A stretch of DNA of 45,538 bases from JAPXSY01 sp034003585 (lineage in GTDB: Bacteria; Verrucomicrobiota; Kiritimatiellia; RFP12; UBA1067). Position numbers and translations under genes: made by a program. Within the stretch, counting starts at the first letter, position 1; each line of letters opens with the position of its first letter. Positions 7,409 to 15,809 of the stretch are shown piece by piece. The stretch covers positions 1-45,538 of the forward strand of contig JAVEYH010000014.1 of the NCBI GenBank assembly GCA_034003585.1. The letters run 5' to 3'. Under the pieces are notes generated by a model that made no database searches, had not been told where the DNA came from, and saw nothing but the letters and a program-made list of their open reading frames with translations.

Positions 7409-8884
7409 ATGGAACATCGGGGAAAAGACAGGGCGCCATGCCGCAAAGGCGGACCGCTGTTGCTCGCCTGGCTGTTTCTGCCGCTGGCGGTTCCGGCCGG
7501 GGTGACTCTGCCGAAACTGTTTACGGACAACATGGTGCTTCAGTGTGACCGCCCTGTTCCGGTCTGGGGTACGGCTGCTCCCCAGGAAAAGGTGACGGTC
7601 TCCTTTGCGGGGCAGACCCGCGAGACCCAAGCCGGGCGGGATGGCGCGTGGCGGGTGGACCTCGCACCGCTCAAGACCACCCGCGAGCCCTCGGAATTGA
7701 CGGTGACCGCCGGCACGGTGAGCCGTTTGCAAAATGTGGTGGTCGGCGAGGTGTGGTTGTGCGGCGGACAATCCAACATGTCCATGCCGATCATGGCGAC
7801 GGAGAACGCCGAGGCGGTTGCGGATGCGGCGGATCATCCGTTGCTGCGGCTCTACTATATCCATCATGCCTCAGACTTGAAGGCGCACGGGTGGGTTACG
7901 AAGCCAAGCCCGGAGGATGTCGCGAGTCACAAGTGGTCGGCATGGAAAATCTGCACGCCCCAAACCCTTCGCGAGGATGGCGAGCGGCACGGCGGCTGGA
8001 AGACCTGGTACGGGTTCAGCGCGACGGCATACTTTTTCGGGCGGACCCTGCAGGCCGAACGGGGCGTCCCGGTTGGCTTGATTCAGGCGGCGATCGGGGG
8101 ATCCGCGATTCAGGGGTGGGTTGAGCCAGGCAAAAACCCGATGCTCAAGACCGTGATCCCGTTCGCCTTTCGGGGCGTCATCTGGTATCAGGGCGAGTCC
8201 AACCACAACGATGGGTTGGCGTATCTCGGGAAGTTCTCGCTCCTTGCCGCGAACTGGCGGGCGGCATGGAACCATCCGTCGATGCCCTTTTATTTCGCGC
8301 AGATCGCCCCGAACGCCGGGTACGGCGGAGCGCAACGCCCTTTCGCCCTCCCGGAGTTCTGGGAGGCGCAACGGGCCATCACCAAAGCGGTGCCCCACAC
8401 GGCGCTGATCGGCACCACGGATATCGGCGATCTCAAAGACATGCATCCGAAGCGGAAAGAGCCCGTGGGGGTCCGGTTGGCCTGGCAGGCGCTGGATAAA
8501 ACCTACGGACGGAAAGACCGTGTCGCCGACATGCCGGTTTTCAAGTCGTTCACGGTGGAGGGGAAGACGGCGCGGATCGCCTTTGATCACGTACCCACCG
8601 GATTGACGACGCGTGACGGCAAGGTGCCCGACTGGTTTGAATGGCTGGATGAGGCCGGGGGCGGGTTTGTCGCGGCGCAGGCGCGGATCGACGGCAAGAC
8701 GGTGGTGCTTTCGGCGCCGCAAGGATCACGCCCGCTGGCGGTCCGGTTCGGTTGGAGCAAGTGCGCGGAACCGAATCTGATGAGCCGCGAGGGGTTGCCG
8801 GTCTATCCGTTCCGGGCCGGAGAAGAGAAGGCGTTCCGCCTGTTCCGGGCGTTGAACGGCGAGTACCCCCATCCGCTTGATTAA
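7409..8884 (+). CDS. Sialate O-acetylesterase-type SGNH esterase (copy 1)
   Basis: This 491-residue secreted esterase has an N-terminal signal segment (GGPLLLAWLFLPLAVPAG) followed by the family opening LPKLFTDNMVLQ and a small beta-sandwich (about 35-110). The split SGNH hydrolase domain begins at CGGQSNM with catalytic Ser122. WYQGESN lies near residue 259, and the Asp/His pair is in DIGDLKDMHP near residues 338-347. Such enzymes remove O-acetyl groups from sialic acid or, in polysaccharide degraders, from acetylated plant or algal glycans. ATG 7409 is preceded by GAGGAAGGGAAAG. It lies 13 bp after the deacetylase and 20 bp before a paralogue, so the three form a deacetylation cluster. Confidence 0.9.
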   Translation: MEHRGKDRAPCRKGGPLLLAWLFLPLAVPAGVTLPKLFTDNMVLQCDRPVPVWGTAAPQEKVTVSFAGQTRETQAGRDGAWRVDLAPLKTTREPSELTVTAGTVSRLQNVVVGEVWLCGGQSNMSMPIMATENAEAVADAADHPLLRLYYIHHASDLKAHGWVTKPSPEDVASHKWSAWKICTPQTLREDGERHGGWKTWYGFSATAYFFGRTLQAERGVPVGLIQAAIGGSAIQGWVEPGKNPMLKTVIPFAFRGVIWYQGESNHNDGLAYLGKFSLLAANWRAAWNHPSMPFYFAQIAPNAGYGGAQRPFALPEFWEAQRAITKAVPHTALIGTTDIGDLKDMHPKRKEPVGVRLAWQALDKTYGRKDRVADMPVFKSFTVEGKTARIAFDHVPTGLTTRDGKVPDWFEWLDEAGGGFVAAQARIDGKTVVLSAPQGSRPLAVRFGWSKCAEPNLMSREGLPVYPFRAGEEKAFRLFRALNGEYPHPLD

Positions 8885-8904
8885 ACAGAAGGAGGGGCGG
8901 AAGG

Positions 8905-11046
8905 ATGAGATACGGGAAGAGGAGAAGGCGGAAAGGCTTGAAGGGCGGACCGCTGCTGTTCGTCCTGCTGTTGCCACTGGCGGTTTCGGCCGGGGTGCGT
9001 CTGCCGCCCCTGATCAGCGACAACATGGTGCTGCAGCGCTCCGCGGCCACGCGGGTGTGGGGCCGGGCCGATCCGGGGGAGCCGGTGCGGGTCAGCGTGG
9101 CCGGCGCGGAGGCGGCAACGGTCGCGGGCACCAACGGCCTCTGGGAGGTGCGGCTCGATCTGGCCGCAGCGGCGGCGGGGCCATTCGATATGACGGTACG
9201 CGGCCGGGAGGAGCTCCGCGTGCGCGACGTGCTGATCGGCGAGGTGTGGCTGGCCGGGGGCCAGTCCAACATGGAGATGCCGTTCAAGAATTGGGGCGGC
9301 GTGTTTGGCCGCGAAGCGCTTTATGAGGAGGCGCTGGACCGGCCGATCCGCGTGTTCCGTGTGCCGCACGGCAATGATATCCGCCGGCGCCTGGACGAGT
9401 GCGGCGGAAGGTGGGAGATTCCGGCGCGCGGGAACATGCCGGGGTTCGCGGCGGTCCCCTTCTCCTGCGCGGTCGGGCTGAACCGCGCGCTGGCCGTGCC
9501 GGTCGGCATGGTGGACAACTCCAACGGTGGGACAACCGCCCTGAACTGGACCGGACGCGACTGGGCGGTCCGCGATCCGGAGGACGCCCGCCTGATCGGG
9601 GAGCAGGAGCATAACGCGCGCCTGCGGGATGCGTTCACGGCCTGGTGCGGCCGCAACCGGTGCCGCGCCGAGAGCCGGTACCGGGACGAGCATTTTCTGC
9701 CGTTCGTCACCCAGGAGGTGGGCTGGGCGGAAACCGCGCTGCCCGCGAAGATGCCCCGCGGGGTGATCTGGTTCCGCCGCCGGATCACGCTACCGGAAAA
9801 GATGCGCCAAAACCGGATCACCCTGACCGGCGCGGAAACCCGCAACCTGACCTTTCAGCTCTACTACGGCGGGGTCAAACACTACGGCGGCCTCTACGGC
9901 GCGCGCGACCTGCGGACCGTGCCGATCGATCTTTCCCTCGACGGCAAGACTTTCCCGGCCGGGGAGTTCATCCTCTTCCTGCGCGTGATCTCACCCATGC
10001 CGGACGGCGAGATCCTGCCGGGCAGGCTGCGGCTCGATTTGTGGAATGGACATCAGACCGTGGACCTTTCCGGCCCTTGGCAGAGCCTGACCGAAACCCG
10101 CTTCCCGCCGCTGGACCCCCAGACCGTGATGCCCGAACCGTTTGTGCCGGTCACCGCGCACACCGCCTACTATAACTTTATGCTCTATCCGTTGCGCCGC
10201 ATGACTTTTCGCGGCATGCTCTGGTATCAGGGATGCAATGATGCGGCGCAATGGCAGGCGTATGAACGCCGGCTCAAGAACATGATCGGCTGCTGGCGCG
10301 AAACCCTGCAGGCGCCGGAGCTCCCGTTTTACCTCTGCCAGCTCCACGGATACGGGAGAACGCGGAGTCAACCGGGAGAGGATACCGGCATCGCCCGGAT
10401 CCGGGTGGCGCACCGCCGGGTGGCGCGGGAGGTACCGCACAGCGGCATGATCGTGACCACCGACTTCAGCGAAAGCGAGTGCCACTCGCGCCACAAGATC
10501 GGACTGGGCTTCCGTCTGGCCAACCTGCTGCTGGCCGAGACCTACGGAAAACCGGTGGCGTATTCGGGCCCGGTGTTCCGGGACGCGCGCCGCGAGGGCG
10601 CGGCGCTGGTGCTCTCTTTTGGGGAACCCGGCAAGCCAAGTGCCCGGGGAGCGGGAAAAGGCAAGGGAAAAAATCAAACGCAGGACGCCGAACATCGAAC
10701 GCCGAACGCTGACGTTGCCGATACCGGCCTGAAGGCCGCAGCGATCATCCGGGAGCACACGACCTCGGCGGACCACGGCATGCGCGCCTACAAGCGGCTC
10801 AGCCCGCCGGAGAGTCAACTGGAGGGCTTCGAGCTTCAGGATGCGTCGGGCGCATGGTTCTGGGCGCATGCCAGGATCGCGGGGGAGACCGTGGTGGTCT
10901 CCCACCCGCAGGTGACCGTGCCGGTCCGCGTCCGGTACAATTGGGGCAATCTGGTGTTCGGCAACCTGTACGGTTCGAACGGCCTGCCGGCCGGACCGTT
11001 TGAATGGGGCACCGGGTCAGAATTTCGCCTGGAGCGCGATCTCTAA
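8905..11046 (+). CDS. Sialate O-acetylesterase-type esterase with inserted beta-sandwich domain (copy 2)
   Basis: This 713-residue paralogue of the preceding gene has an almost identical leader plan (KGGPLLFVLLLPLAVSAG) and the same LP-x-(L/I)-x-(D)NMVLQ start. Catalytic Ser121 is in AGGQSNM, and the Asp/His region is DFSESECHSRHK. Between about residues 250 and 400 there is an extra domain (WAETALPAKMPRGVIWFRRR onward) that resembles the beta-galactosidase-like jelly roll inserted in longer family members. The usual WYQGESN is WYQGCND here. A 30-residue stretch at 577-606 is encoded by repeat-like DNA and splits the C-terminal beta domain. ATG 8905 has GGAGGGGCGGAAGG upstream. The 3' end overlaps the convergent TonB receptor gene by 30 bp. 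Confidence 0.87.
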   Translation: MRYGKRRRRKGLKGGPLLFVLLLPLAVSAGVRLPPLISDNMVLQRSAATRVWGRADPGEPVRVSVAGAEAATVAGTNGLWEVRLDLAAAAAGPFDMTVRGREELRVRDVLIGEVWLAGGQSNMEMPFKNWGGVFGREALYEEALDRPIRVFRVPHGNDIRRRLDECGGRWEIPARGNMPGFAAVPFSCAVGLNRALAVPVGMVDNSNGGTTALNWTGRDWAVRDPEDARLIGEQEHNARLRDAFTAWCGRNRCRAESRYRDEHFLPFVTQEVGWAETALPAKMPRGVIWFRRRITLPEKMRQNRITLTGAETRNLTFQLYYGGVKHYGGLYGARDLRTVPIDLSLDGKTFPAGEFILFLRVISPMPDGEILPGRLRLDLWNGHQTVDLSGPWQSLTETRFPPLDPQTVMPEPFVPVTAHTAYYNFMLYPLRRMTFRGMLWYQGCNDAAQWQAYERRLKNMIGCWRETLQAPELPFYLCQLHGYGRTRSQPGEDTGIARIRVAHRRVAREVPHSGMIVTTDFSESECHSRHKIGLGFRLANLLLAETYGKPVAYSGPVFRDARREGAALVLSFGEPGKPSARGAGKGKGKNQTQDAEHRTPNADVADTGLKAAAIIREHTTSADHGMRAYKRLSPPESQLEGFELQDASGAWFWAHARIAGETVVVSHPQVTVPVRVRYNWGNLVFGNLYGSNGLPAGPFEWGTGSEFRLERDL
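10633..10722 (+). repeat. In-frame intergenic-type repeat inside the esterase gene
   Basis: About 30 codons that match nothing in the two paralogues. The DNA is purine-rich and then has three tandem heptamers, CGAACAT, CGAACGC and CGAACGC, at 10689-10709. The peptide (GKGKGKNQTQDAEHRTPNAD and flanks) has the composition of a translated short intergenic repeat. The frame is kept on both sides. Confidence 0.6.
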
Positions 11047-13137
11047 GGTGCGGGGGTCGCCGGGGAAGCACTGGTAATAGTGGCGGTTGGATTCGATGTA
11101 GCGCTCGTTGAAGATGTTCTTGCAGGCGAGGGAGAGTGTCACGTTCTTCGGCCCGCCGAACTTGCGCAGCGGGATGTCCGCCGAACAGTCGAAGACGTGC
11201 GAGTCGCCGCTGTAGAAATCCCCGCCGATGTAACTCCCCCGCATGGTGTGCAGGCTCTTGTGGCGGTACCGGTAGCCGAACCCGAGCACGATGTCGTCAA
11301 AAGGCCCGGAGGCAATGCGGTACGAGGTGGACGCCGTCAGGGCATGCGGCGGATAGCGGTCAAATTTGCGGACCACCACATTCGGCGACTGGTCCTCGTA
11401 TTCGATATACGCGTACGCCGCGAAGACGGACCAGTTGTCAGCCAGATTGCCGGTCAGGGAAAGCTCCACCCCCTCCGATTTGTTTTTGCCCTCCTCCTCG
11501 TAGTATAGGGTCGACCCTTCCTGAAGCGTGGGCATGTTCTCCTGGCGGATCTGAAAAACCGAGGCGGAGAGCCAGACCGTCGCGACCGGCGAGACGCGGA
11601 CGCCGGTCTCATACTGGGTCGCTTTCCAATCGGAGATCAGATAGTCCCGCTCGTTTCTGCGGTATCCCAGATTGGGCGACTCGGTCCAGGAGACGTTGCC
11701 GAAGAAAACCAGCCCGTCGGTCGGCAGATAGGCGAGCCCGGCGCGCGGGCTGTACGCCTCTCCCGTATCGCCGTTGTTGTTCTCGTGCTCGTCGATCCGG
11801 TATCCGCCCAGCAGCCGGAATTTCCGCCAGGAAAGGTAGTCCTGCGCGAAGATCCCTGCTTTCGACACCTCGGACCCGGTCGAATCCTTGGTGCGGATCA
11901 ACGATTTCTCGTACCGGTCCGCCGTGGCCCCGAAATAGGATTTCCCCTGCGACCTTTTTTCGGAATAGTCGCCTTGGAAAACCATCTGGTGCGCGACCGG
12001 ACCCGTGTCGAAACTCGCCACCGCGCGCTGGTACACGTTATACCGGCGATGCAACATGTCCCCTTCCTGATGGTCGTATGGTTTGGTCAGCGGATCGAGC
12101 AGCGTGCCGTATTTCGGGTTGGTCGCCGGCGTGCGCGAGAGGTTCGCGAACGAGGCGGCGCCCATGTGCTCGAACTCCACATCCGCCTGGGAAACGCCCG
12201 CGCCCGTGCGGAAGGTCCAAACTTCCGACGCGTCCCATTCGACGTAGGACTGGACCGTGTGGCCGATATAGATGTCCCGCATGCGCGAGGTGGAAAAATC
12301 GCTGTCCCAATCGCATTGGTAGGGTTTCCCCTGATACATCGGGATCCCCTGATACCCCGGCTGGTCGGTGTATTGGAAGGTCAGCGTGAAGCCGATCCGC
12401 AAATCGTCCCGCACCTCCCAGAGCAGGGACGGGGCGAGGTAAAACGACTCGCGCCAGCGGTAGGAGTCCGGCATCCAGAACGGTTTGCCGTATTCGACGT
12501 TTCCGGGCAGGCGGACGGTCAGCCTGTCCGCGACGACCCGTTCGTTGATGTCGAAACCGAAACGGTAGCGCTGGAGGTCTTCGCCGAGTGTCGCGCGCGT
12601 CGTCACGGTCATGAAGTCCAGGTCCGGACGCGGCTGTTTCAGGATCAGGTTGACCGAACCGCCGGACCCGCTGGTCCCGCCGGTCTGCCCGCCGACCGTC
12701 GAACCGACCGGCCCTTTAACCAGCTCGATGCGCTCAAAGGCGGTGGGGTCCATGAAGATGCCCATCGGCCCGGCCAGAGGCAGGGTGCCGTCGAGCATCG
12801 CCTCGCTCCCCCCCTTTCCCCGCATGGTGTAGGTTCCCGCCGAAACGTCGAGCACGCTTTTCCCGCCCGTGTAGATGCCCGGCTCGTACCGCAGCAGATC
12901 GTGGAGATCGGTGGGGTTCATCTCGTCGATGAAATCCTCGGTCAGCACGTCCACGGTGAGCGGCAGCTCTTCAGGTTTGGCGGCTGCGAAGGTAGCGGTG
13001 GAAACGGTTTCCGTCCGGTATTTAGAGACAGGGGTACCTTCGACGACAATGGTCCCCAGATCGACGGGAGCGTTGGTTTGGCCGCGGCCGGCGAAAGCCA
13101 GCGCGAGCGCGCAACAAAGCAGGATGCATTGGAACAT
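11017..13137 (-). CDS. TonB-dependent outer-membrane receptor (siderophore type)
   Basis: This 706-residue protein has a signal peptide (MFQCILLCCALALAFAGRGQ), a short linker, a plug domain and a 22-strand-type barrel. The plug is marked by LPLTVDVLTEDFIDEMNP, DLLRYEPGIYTGG, TMRGKGGSEAMLDG and RIELVKGPVGS. The barrel ends in the terminal-Phe strand EIALQAKF, with NIFNERYIESN just before it. The plug pattern is closest to FhuA/FecA-like siderophore receptors rather than SusC proteins. It imports a ligand across the outer membrane using TonB. ATG 13137 is preferred over a GTG at 13200 because the signal peptide starts there. No SusD partner is adjacent. It converges on, and overlaps by 30 bp, the esterase gene. 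Confidence 0.9.
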   Translation of the reverse strand: MFQCILLCCALALAFAGRGQTNAPVDLGTIVVEGTPVSKYRTETVSTATFAAAKPEELPLTVDVLTEDFIDEMNPTDLHDLLRYEPGIYTGGKSVLDVSAGTYTMRGKGGSEAMLDGTLPLAGPMGIFMDPTAFERIELVKGPVGSTVGGQTGGTSGSGGSVNLILKQPRPDLDFMTVTTRATLGEDLQRYRFGFDINERVVADRLTVRLPGNVEYGKPFWMPDSYRWRESFYLAPSLLWEVRDDLRIGFTLTFQYTDQPGYQGIPMYQGKPYQCDWDSDFSTSRMRDIYIGHTVQSYVEWDASEVWTFRTGAGVSQADVEFEHMGAASFANLSRTPATNPKYGTLLDPLTKPYDHQEGDMLHRRYNVYQRAVASFDTGPVAHQMVFQGDYSEKRSQGKSYFGATADRYEKSLIRTKDSTGSEVSKAGIFAQDYLSWRKFRLLGGYRIDEHENNNGDTGEAYSPRAGLAYLPTDGLVFFGNVSWTESPNLGYRRNERDYLISDWKATQYETGVRVSPVATVWLSASVFQIRQENMPTLQEGSTLYYEEEGKNKSEGVELSLTGNLADNWSVFAAYAYIEYEDQSPNVVVRKFDRYPPHALTASTSYRIASGPFDDIVLGFGYRYRHKSLHTMRGSYIGGDFYSGDSHVFDCSADIPLRKFGGPKNVTLSLACKNIFNERYIESNRHYYQCFPGDPRTLEIALQAKF

Positions 13138-13236
13138 GGCGGTCGGATCTCTTGGTTTGAAAAGGATTGGATTCACCCTTCCAAACGCGAGACCCGGCAC
13201 GGCGGTTCACCGAAAAAAACGGCATGCGTCACAGAT

Positions 13237-13362
13237 AGAGCGTTTTCACAAAAAGTGTGGCCGTTCCGGGCGGGGACGCCTCCCCGAGGCGTCCGCGGAC
13301 GGTTCGGGGAACCGTCCCTACCGGCAATCGGACCCCGCCCACAAAACAACGTAAACCGCTCT
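13237..13362 (+). repeat. 126-bp double-hairpin repeat element, copy 2
   Basis: This 126-bp unit is about 90 % identical by eye to the reverse complement of 21700-21825. Its ends form short inverted repeats: AGAGCG at the left and CGCTCT at the right, extending into TTTT and AAAC. The centre holds two perfect 8-bp stems, GGACGCCT/AGGCGTCC with loop CCCCG and GGACGGTT/AACCGTCC with loop CGGGG. The two loops are complementary. The right end overlaps the first two bases of the RNase PH stop codon (plus-strand CTA at 13361-13363). Confidence 0.9.
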
Positions 13363-14080
13363 AGCGCGCCGGCTCCCGGCGCAACGCGGCCTGCTGCATG
13401 CGGAGCAGTGCGCGGATCCCCTTGCGCGCCAGGGCGCGGAGCGTTTCCAGCGAGGCCTCGTCAAACGGCTCGCCCTCGGCGGTGCCCTGCAGCTCCACAT
13501 ACCGGCCGTCGTCCGTCATCACCACATTCAGATCGACCTCCGCGGTGCTGTCACGCGCGTAATCGAGGTCGAGCACAGGCTTGCCGCCGCAGAGGCCGAC
13601 GCTGACCGCGGCCACGAAGTGCCGGATCGGCGACGCCGGTAGCTTGCCCTGCCGCACCAGCGCCGACAACGCGTCGGCCAACGCCACCATCCCGCCAGTG
13701 ACGGAGGCACAGCGCGTGCCGCCGTCCGCCTGGAGCACATCGCAATCGACCGTGACGGTACGCTCGCCGAGGCGCTCCAGATCCACGGCCGCGCGGAGCG
13801 CGCGCCCGATGAGCCGGCTGATCTCCGTGCCGCGCGCGTCGGGTTTGCCGCGCCGGATCTCGCGCTCCTTGCGCTCGACCGTGCTGCCGGGGAGCATGCC
13901 GTACTCCGCGGTGACCCAGCCCTTGCCGCTGCCGCGCAGGAAGGACGGCACCTTTTCTTCCACACTCGCGGTGCAGAGCACCCAAGTATCGCCCTGACGG
14001 ATCAGGACCGAGCCCGCGGCATGGCGGGTGAAACGGCGTTCGAAAGAGACCGGGCGCAGACGGGGAGTCGTGTTTTTCAT
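13361..14080 (-). CDS. rph: Ribonuclease PH
   Basis: This 239-residue phosphorolytic 3'-5' exoribonuclease trims tRNA 3' ends. Family landmarks are RPVSFERRFTRHAAGS, the phosphate-site region LPGSTVERKEREIRRGK, GTEISRLIGRALRA, and VDCDVLQADGGTRCASVTG holding the active-site Asp. DLNVVMTDDGRYVELQGTAEGEPF follows. The start MKNTTPRLRPV at 14080 fits the family. It begins 11 bp after the fucosidase stop on the same strand and so is probably read from the fucosidase promoter. The Shine-Dalgarno region is weak (CCCCGGATC). Its stop codon TAG is formed by the end of the 126-bp repeat. Confidence 0.95.
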   Translation of the reverse strand: MKNTTPRLRPVSFERRFTRHAAGSVLIRQGDTWVLCTASVEEKVPSFLRGSGKGWVTAEYGMLPGSTVERKEREIRRGKPDARGTEISRLIGRALRAAVDLERLGERTVTVDCDVLQADGGTRCASVTGGMVALADALSALVRQGKLPASPIRHFVAAVSVGLCGGKPVLDLDYARDSTAEVDLNVVMTDDGRYVELQGTAEGEPFDEASLETLRALARKGIRALLRMQQAALRREPAR

Positions 14081-14091
14081 GAGATCCGGGG

Positions 14092-15591
14092 TTACGGCGT
14101 GAGAGACGCGGGCATGGCGAAGAGGCCGAAGTCGCTGATGCAGGGGCAGGCGGCCGCCGAGGTGACGCGCAGGCGCACGCGGTCCGTCTGCACCTTGGGC
14201 CCGCGGATCAGGCGGCAGGCGCCGATGCTCTGTCCTTTGGCGTACTCTTTCCACACGCCATCCTGCCACACCTCCACGGCGAAGCCGTCCACGCGGTGGC
14301 CCAGCCGGATGTTCTCGCGCAGGCGCACGACGTCAAACTCCGCCACCGCGGGCAGGGTCAGAGTGAGCGTCGCCTGGGTGACGCCGTCATCCGTGGCCCA
14401 GTAGGAATACCGGTCGCGGTCCACCGCCTGGGCCGGCGCGTAGGGGTGCGCCTTGCCCGGCGCGGGTTCCCATGCGCGCACATGGCTGGCGCTGGCCGTG
14501 GCCTGCTCGGCGAAATTCACGGCAAAGAGCGCGCGCAGCAGATTGCCGAAGGCGTCCAGCGAGCGGACGTCCGCCTCGCAGACGCGTCCGTTGCGGTCCG
14601 GCGCCACGCCGAGGTTCATGCCCCCGCCTTTGCCGACGCTGCGGAAGTAAATGTCCAGAAGCGTGGCGGGCGAGCGCACCGTGGCGTCCTGGTCCGGATG
14701 CCAGAACCATCCCTTACGCAGCGGCACATCGCATTCGGCCGGCATCCAGGCCGCGCCGTCGCGGTGGCCGGCCGGGCCCTCGATATGGTTCAGGGAGTCG
14801 CCGTTGGCGGGCCGGGCCGGATCGGTCTTGCCTTTGGGGGTGAAGGTCGCCCACGACTCCTCGGCGGCGTATCCCTTCTCGTTGCCGACCCAGCGGCAAT
14901 CCGGGCCGACATCGCCGAAGATGCAGGCCGAGGGCTGCAGTTCGCGGACGATTTGCCATGTGTTGGGCCAATCGTAGTAGGTGAAACGGTCGATGCTTCG
15001 TTTTTCGCGCGCCCCGCCATAGTAGCCGTCGCCGCCGTTGGCGCCGTCGAACCAGACCTCAAAGAGCGTGCCGTACTGGGAGAGCAGCTCGCGGAGCTGC
15101 GCCTGATAGACCGCCAGATAGGCGGGCGTGCCGTAGGCCGCGTGATTGCGGTCCCAGGGCGAACAGTAGAGGCCGAAACGCAGACCGTGTTTCTTCGCGG
15201 CGTCGGCATACTCCCGCACCAGGTCGCCCTTGCCGCCGCGCCAGGGGGCTTTGGCGATGTTGTGCGCCGTGGTTTTGGTGGGCCAGAGACAGAAGCCGTC
15301 ATGGTGTTTCGCCACCAGGATCACGCCCCGCATCCCGCCGCTCCGGAGCGCGGACAAAACCTGGTTCGCATCCAGGTTCGGGGGGTTGAACAGGGCGGGG
15401 TCCTCCTCCCCGTATCCCCACTCGCGGTCGGTGTAGGTGTTGAGCCCGTAATGGATCAGGGAGAAAAGCTCGATCTCGTGCCACCGCACCTGCCGCTCCG
15501 AAGGGATCGCGCCATACGGGGCCGGGTCTCCCGCCCACAGCAACCCCGCCCAGCACATGCCTACCCCTGCCGTCCGCATCCACACGTTCAT
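14092..15591 (-). CDS. Secreted GH29 alpha-L-fucosidase
   Basis: This 499-residue protein has a signal peptide (MNVWMRTAGVGMCWAGLLWAG) and a GH29 barrel. LFSLIHYGLNTYTDREW, KHHDGFCLWPT and GLYCSPWDRN are GH29 segments, and the catalytic nucleophile is the Asp in EVWFDGANGG (Asp182). The C-terminal 130 residues look like a galactose-binding or F5/8-type beta-sandwich (RENIRLGHRVDGFAVE). The enzyme releases L-fucose from glycans with retention. ATG 15591 is fixed by AGGAG seven bases upstream; two ATGs further upstream overlap the -10 box and are excluded. A TTGCCG-17-TATGAT promoter precedes it. Confidence 0.92.
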   Translation of the reverse strand: MNVWMRTAGVGMCWAGLLWAGDPAPYGAIPSERQVRWHEIELFSLIHYGLNTYTDREWGYGEEDPALFNPPNLDANQVLSALRSGGMRGVILVAKHHDGFCLWPTKTTAHNIAKAPWRGGKGDLVREYADAAKKHGLRFGLYCSPWDRNHAAYGTPAYLAVYQAQLRELLSQYGTLFEVWFDGANGGDGYYGGAREKRSIDRFTYYDWPNTWQIVRELQPSACIFGDVGPDCRWVGNEKGYAAEESWATFTPKGKTDPARPANGDSLNHIEGPAGHRDGAAWMPAECDVPLRKGWFWHPDQDATVRSPATLLDIYFRSVGKGGGMNLGVAPDRNGRVCEADVRSLDAFGNLLRALFAVNFAEQATASASHVRAWEPAPGKAHPYAPAQAVDRDRYSYWATDDGVTQATLTLTLPAVAEFDVVRLRENIRLGHRVDGFAVEVWQDGVWKEYAKGQSIGACRLIRGPKVQTDRVRLRVTSAAACPCISDFGLFAMPASLTP

Positions 15592-15628
15592 CGTGCCGCT
15601 CCTGTTTTCCGGATTGTCGTTGCTTGTC

Positions 15629-15657
15629 ATCATAACGGGTCACGGACGTTCCGGCAA
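15629..15657 (-). promoter_or_regulatory. Promoter of the fucosidase-rph transcript
   Basis: On the minus strand TTGCCG (15652-15657) and TATGAT (15629-15634) are exactly 17 bp apart. The predicted start of transcription leaves about a 30-nt leader with an AGGAG Shine-Dalgarno sequence. Confidence 0.6.
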
Positions 15658-15701
15658 GCCGCAACCCGCGCAAAAAAAACACGCCCGCCGCATTCTGCCC
15701 T

Positions 15702-15730
15702 TTGCGCCGCGCCCGGAAATCCTGTATAGT
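15702..15730 (+). promoter_or_regulatory. Promoter of the repeat-containing surface protein gene
   Basis: TTGCGC (15702-15707) and TATAGT (15725-15730) are separated by 17 bp, with a TG just before the -10 box. Divergent from the fucosidase promoter, which lies 45 bp away. Confidence 0.55.
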
Positions 15731-15809
15731 TCGGACTCATACGTGATCGGATGTCCGTTGATCCGGCGGACGCGACGATATCGGGTTCATTAGCGAGGCG
15801 AGGTAATTC

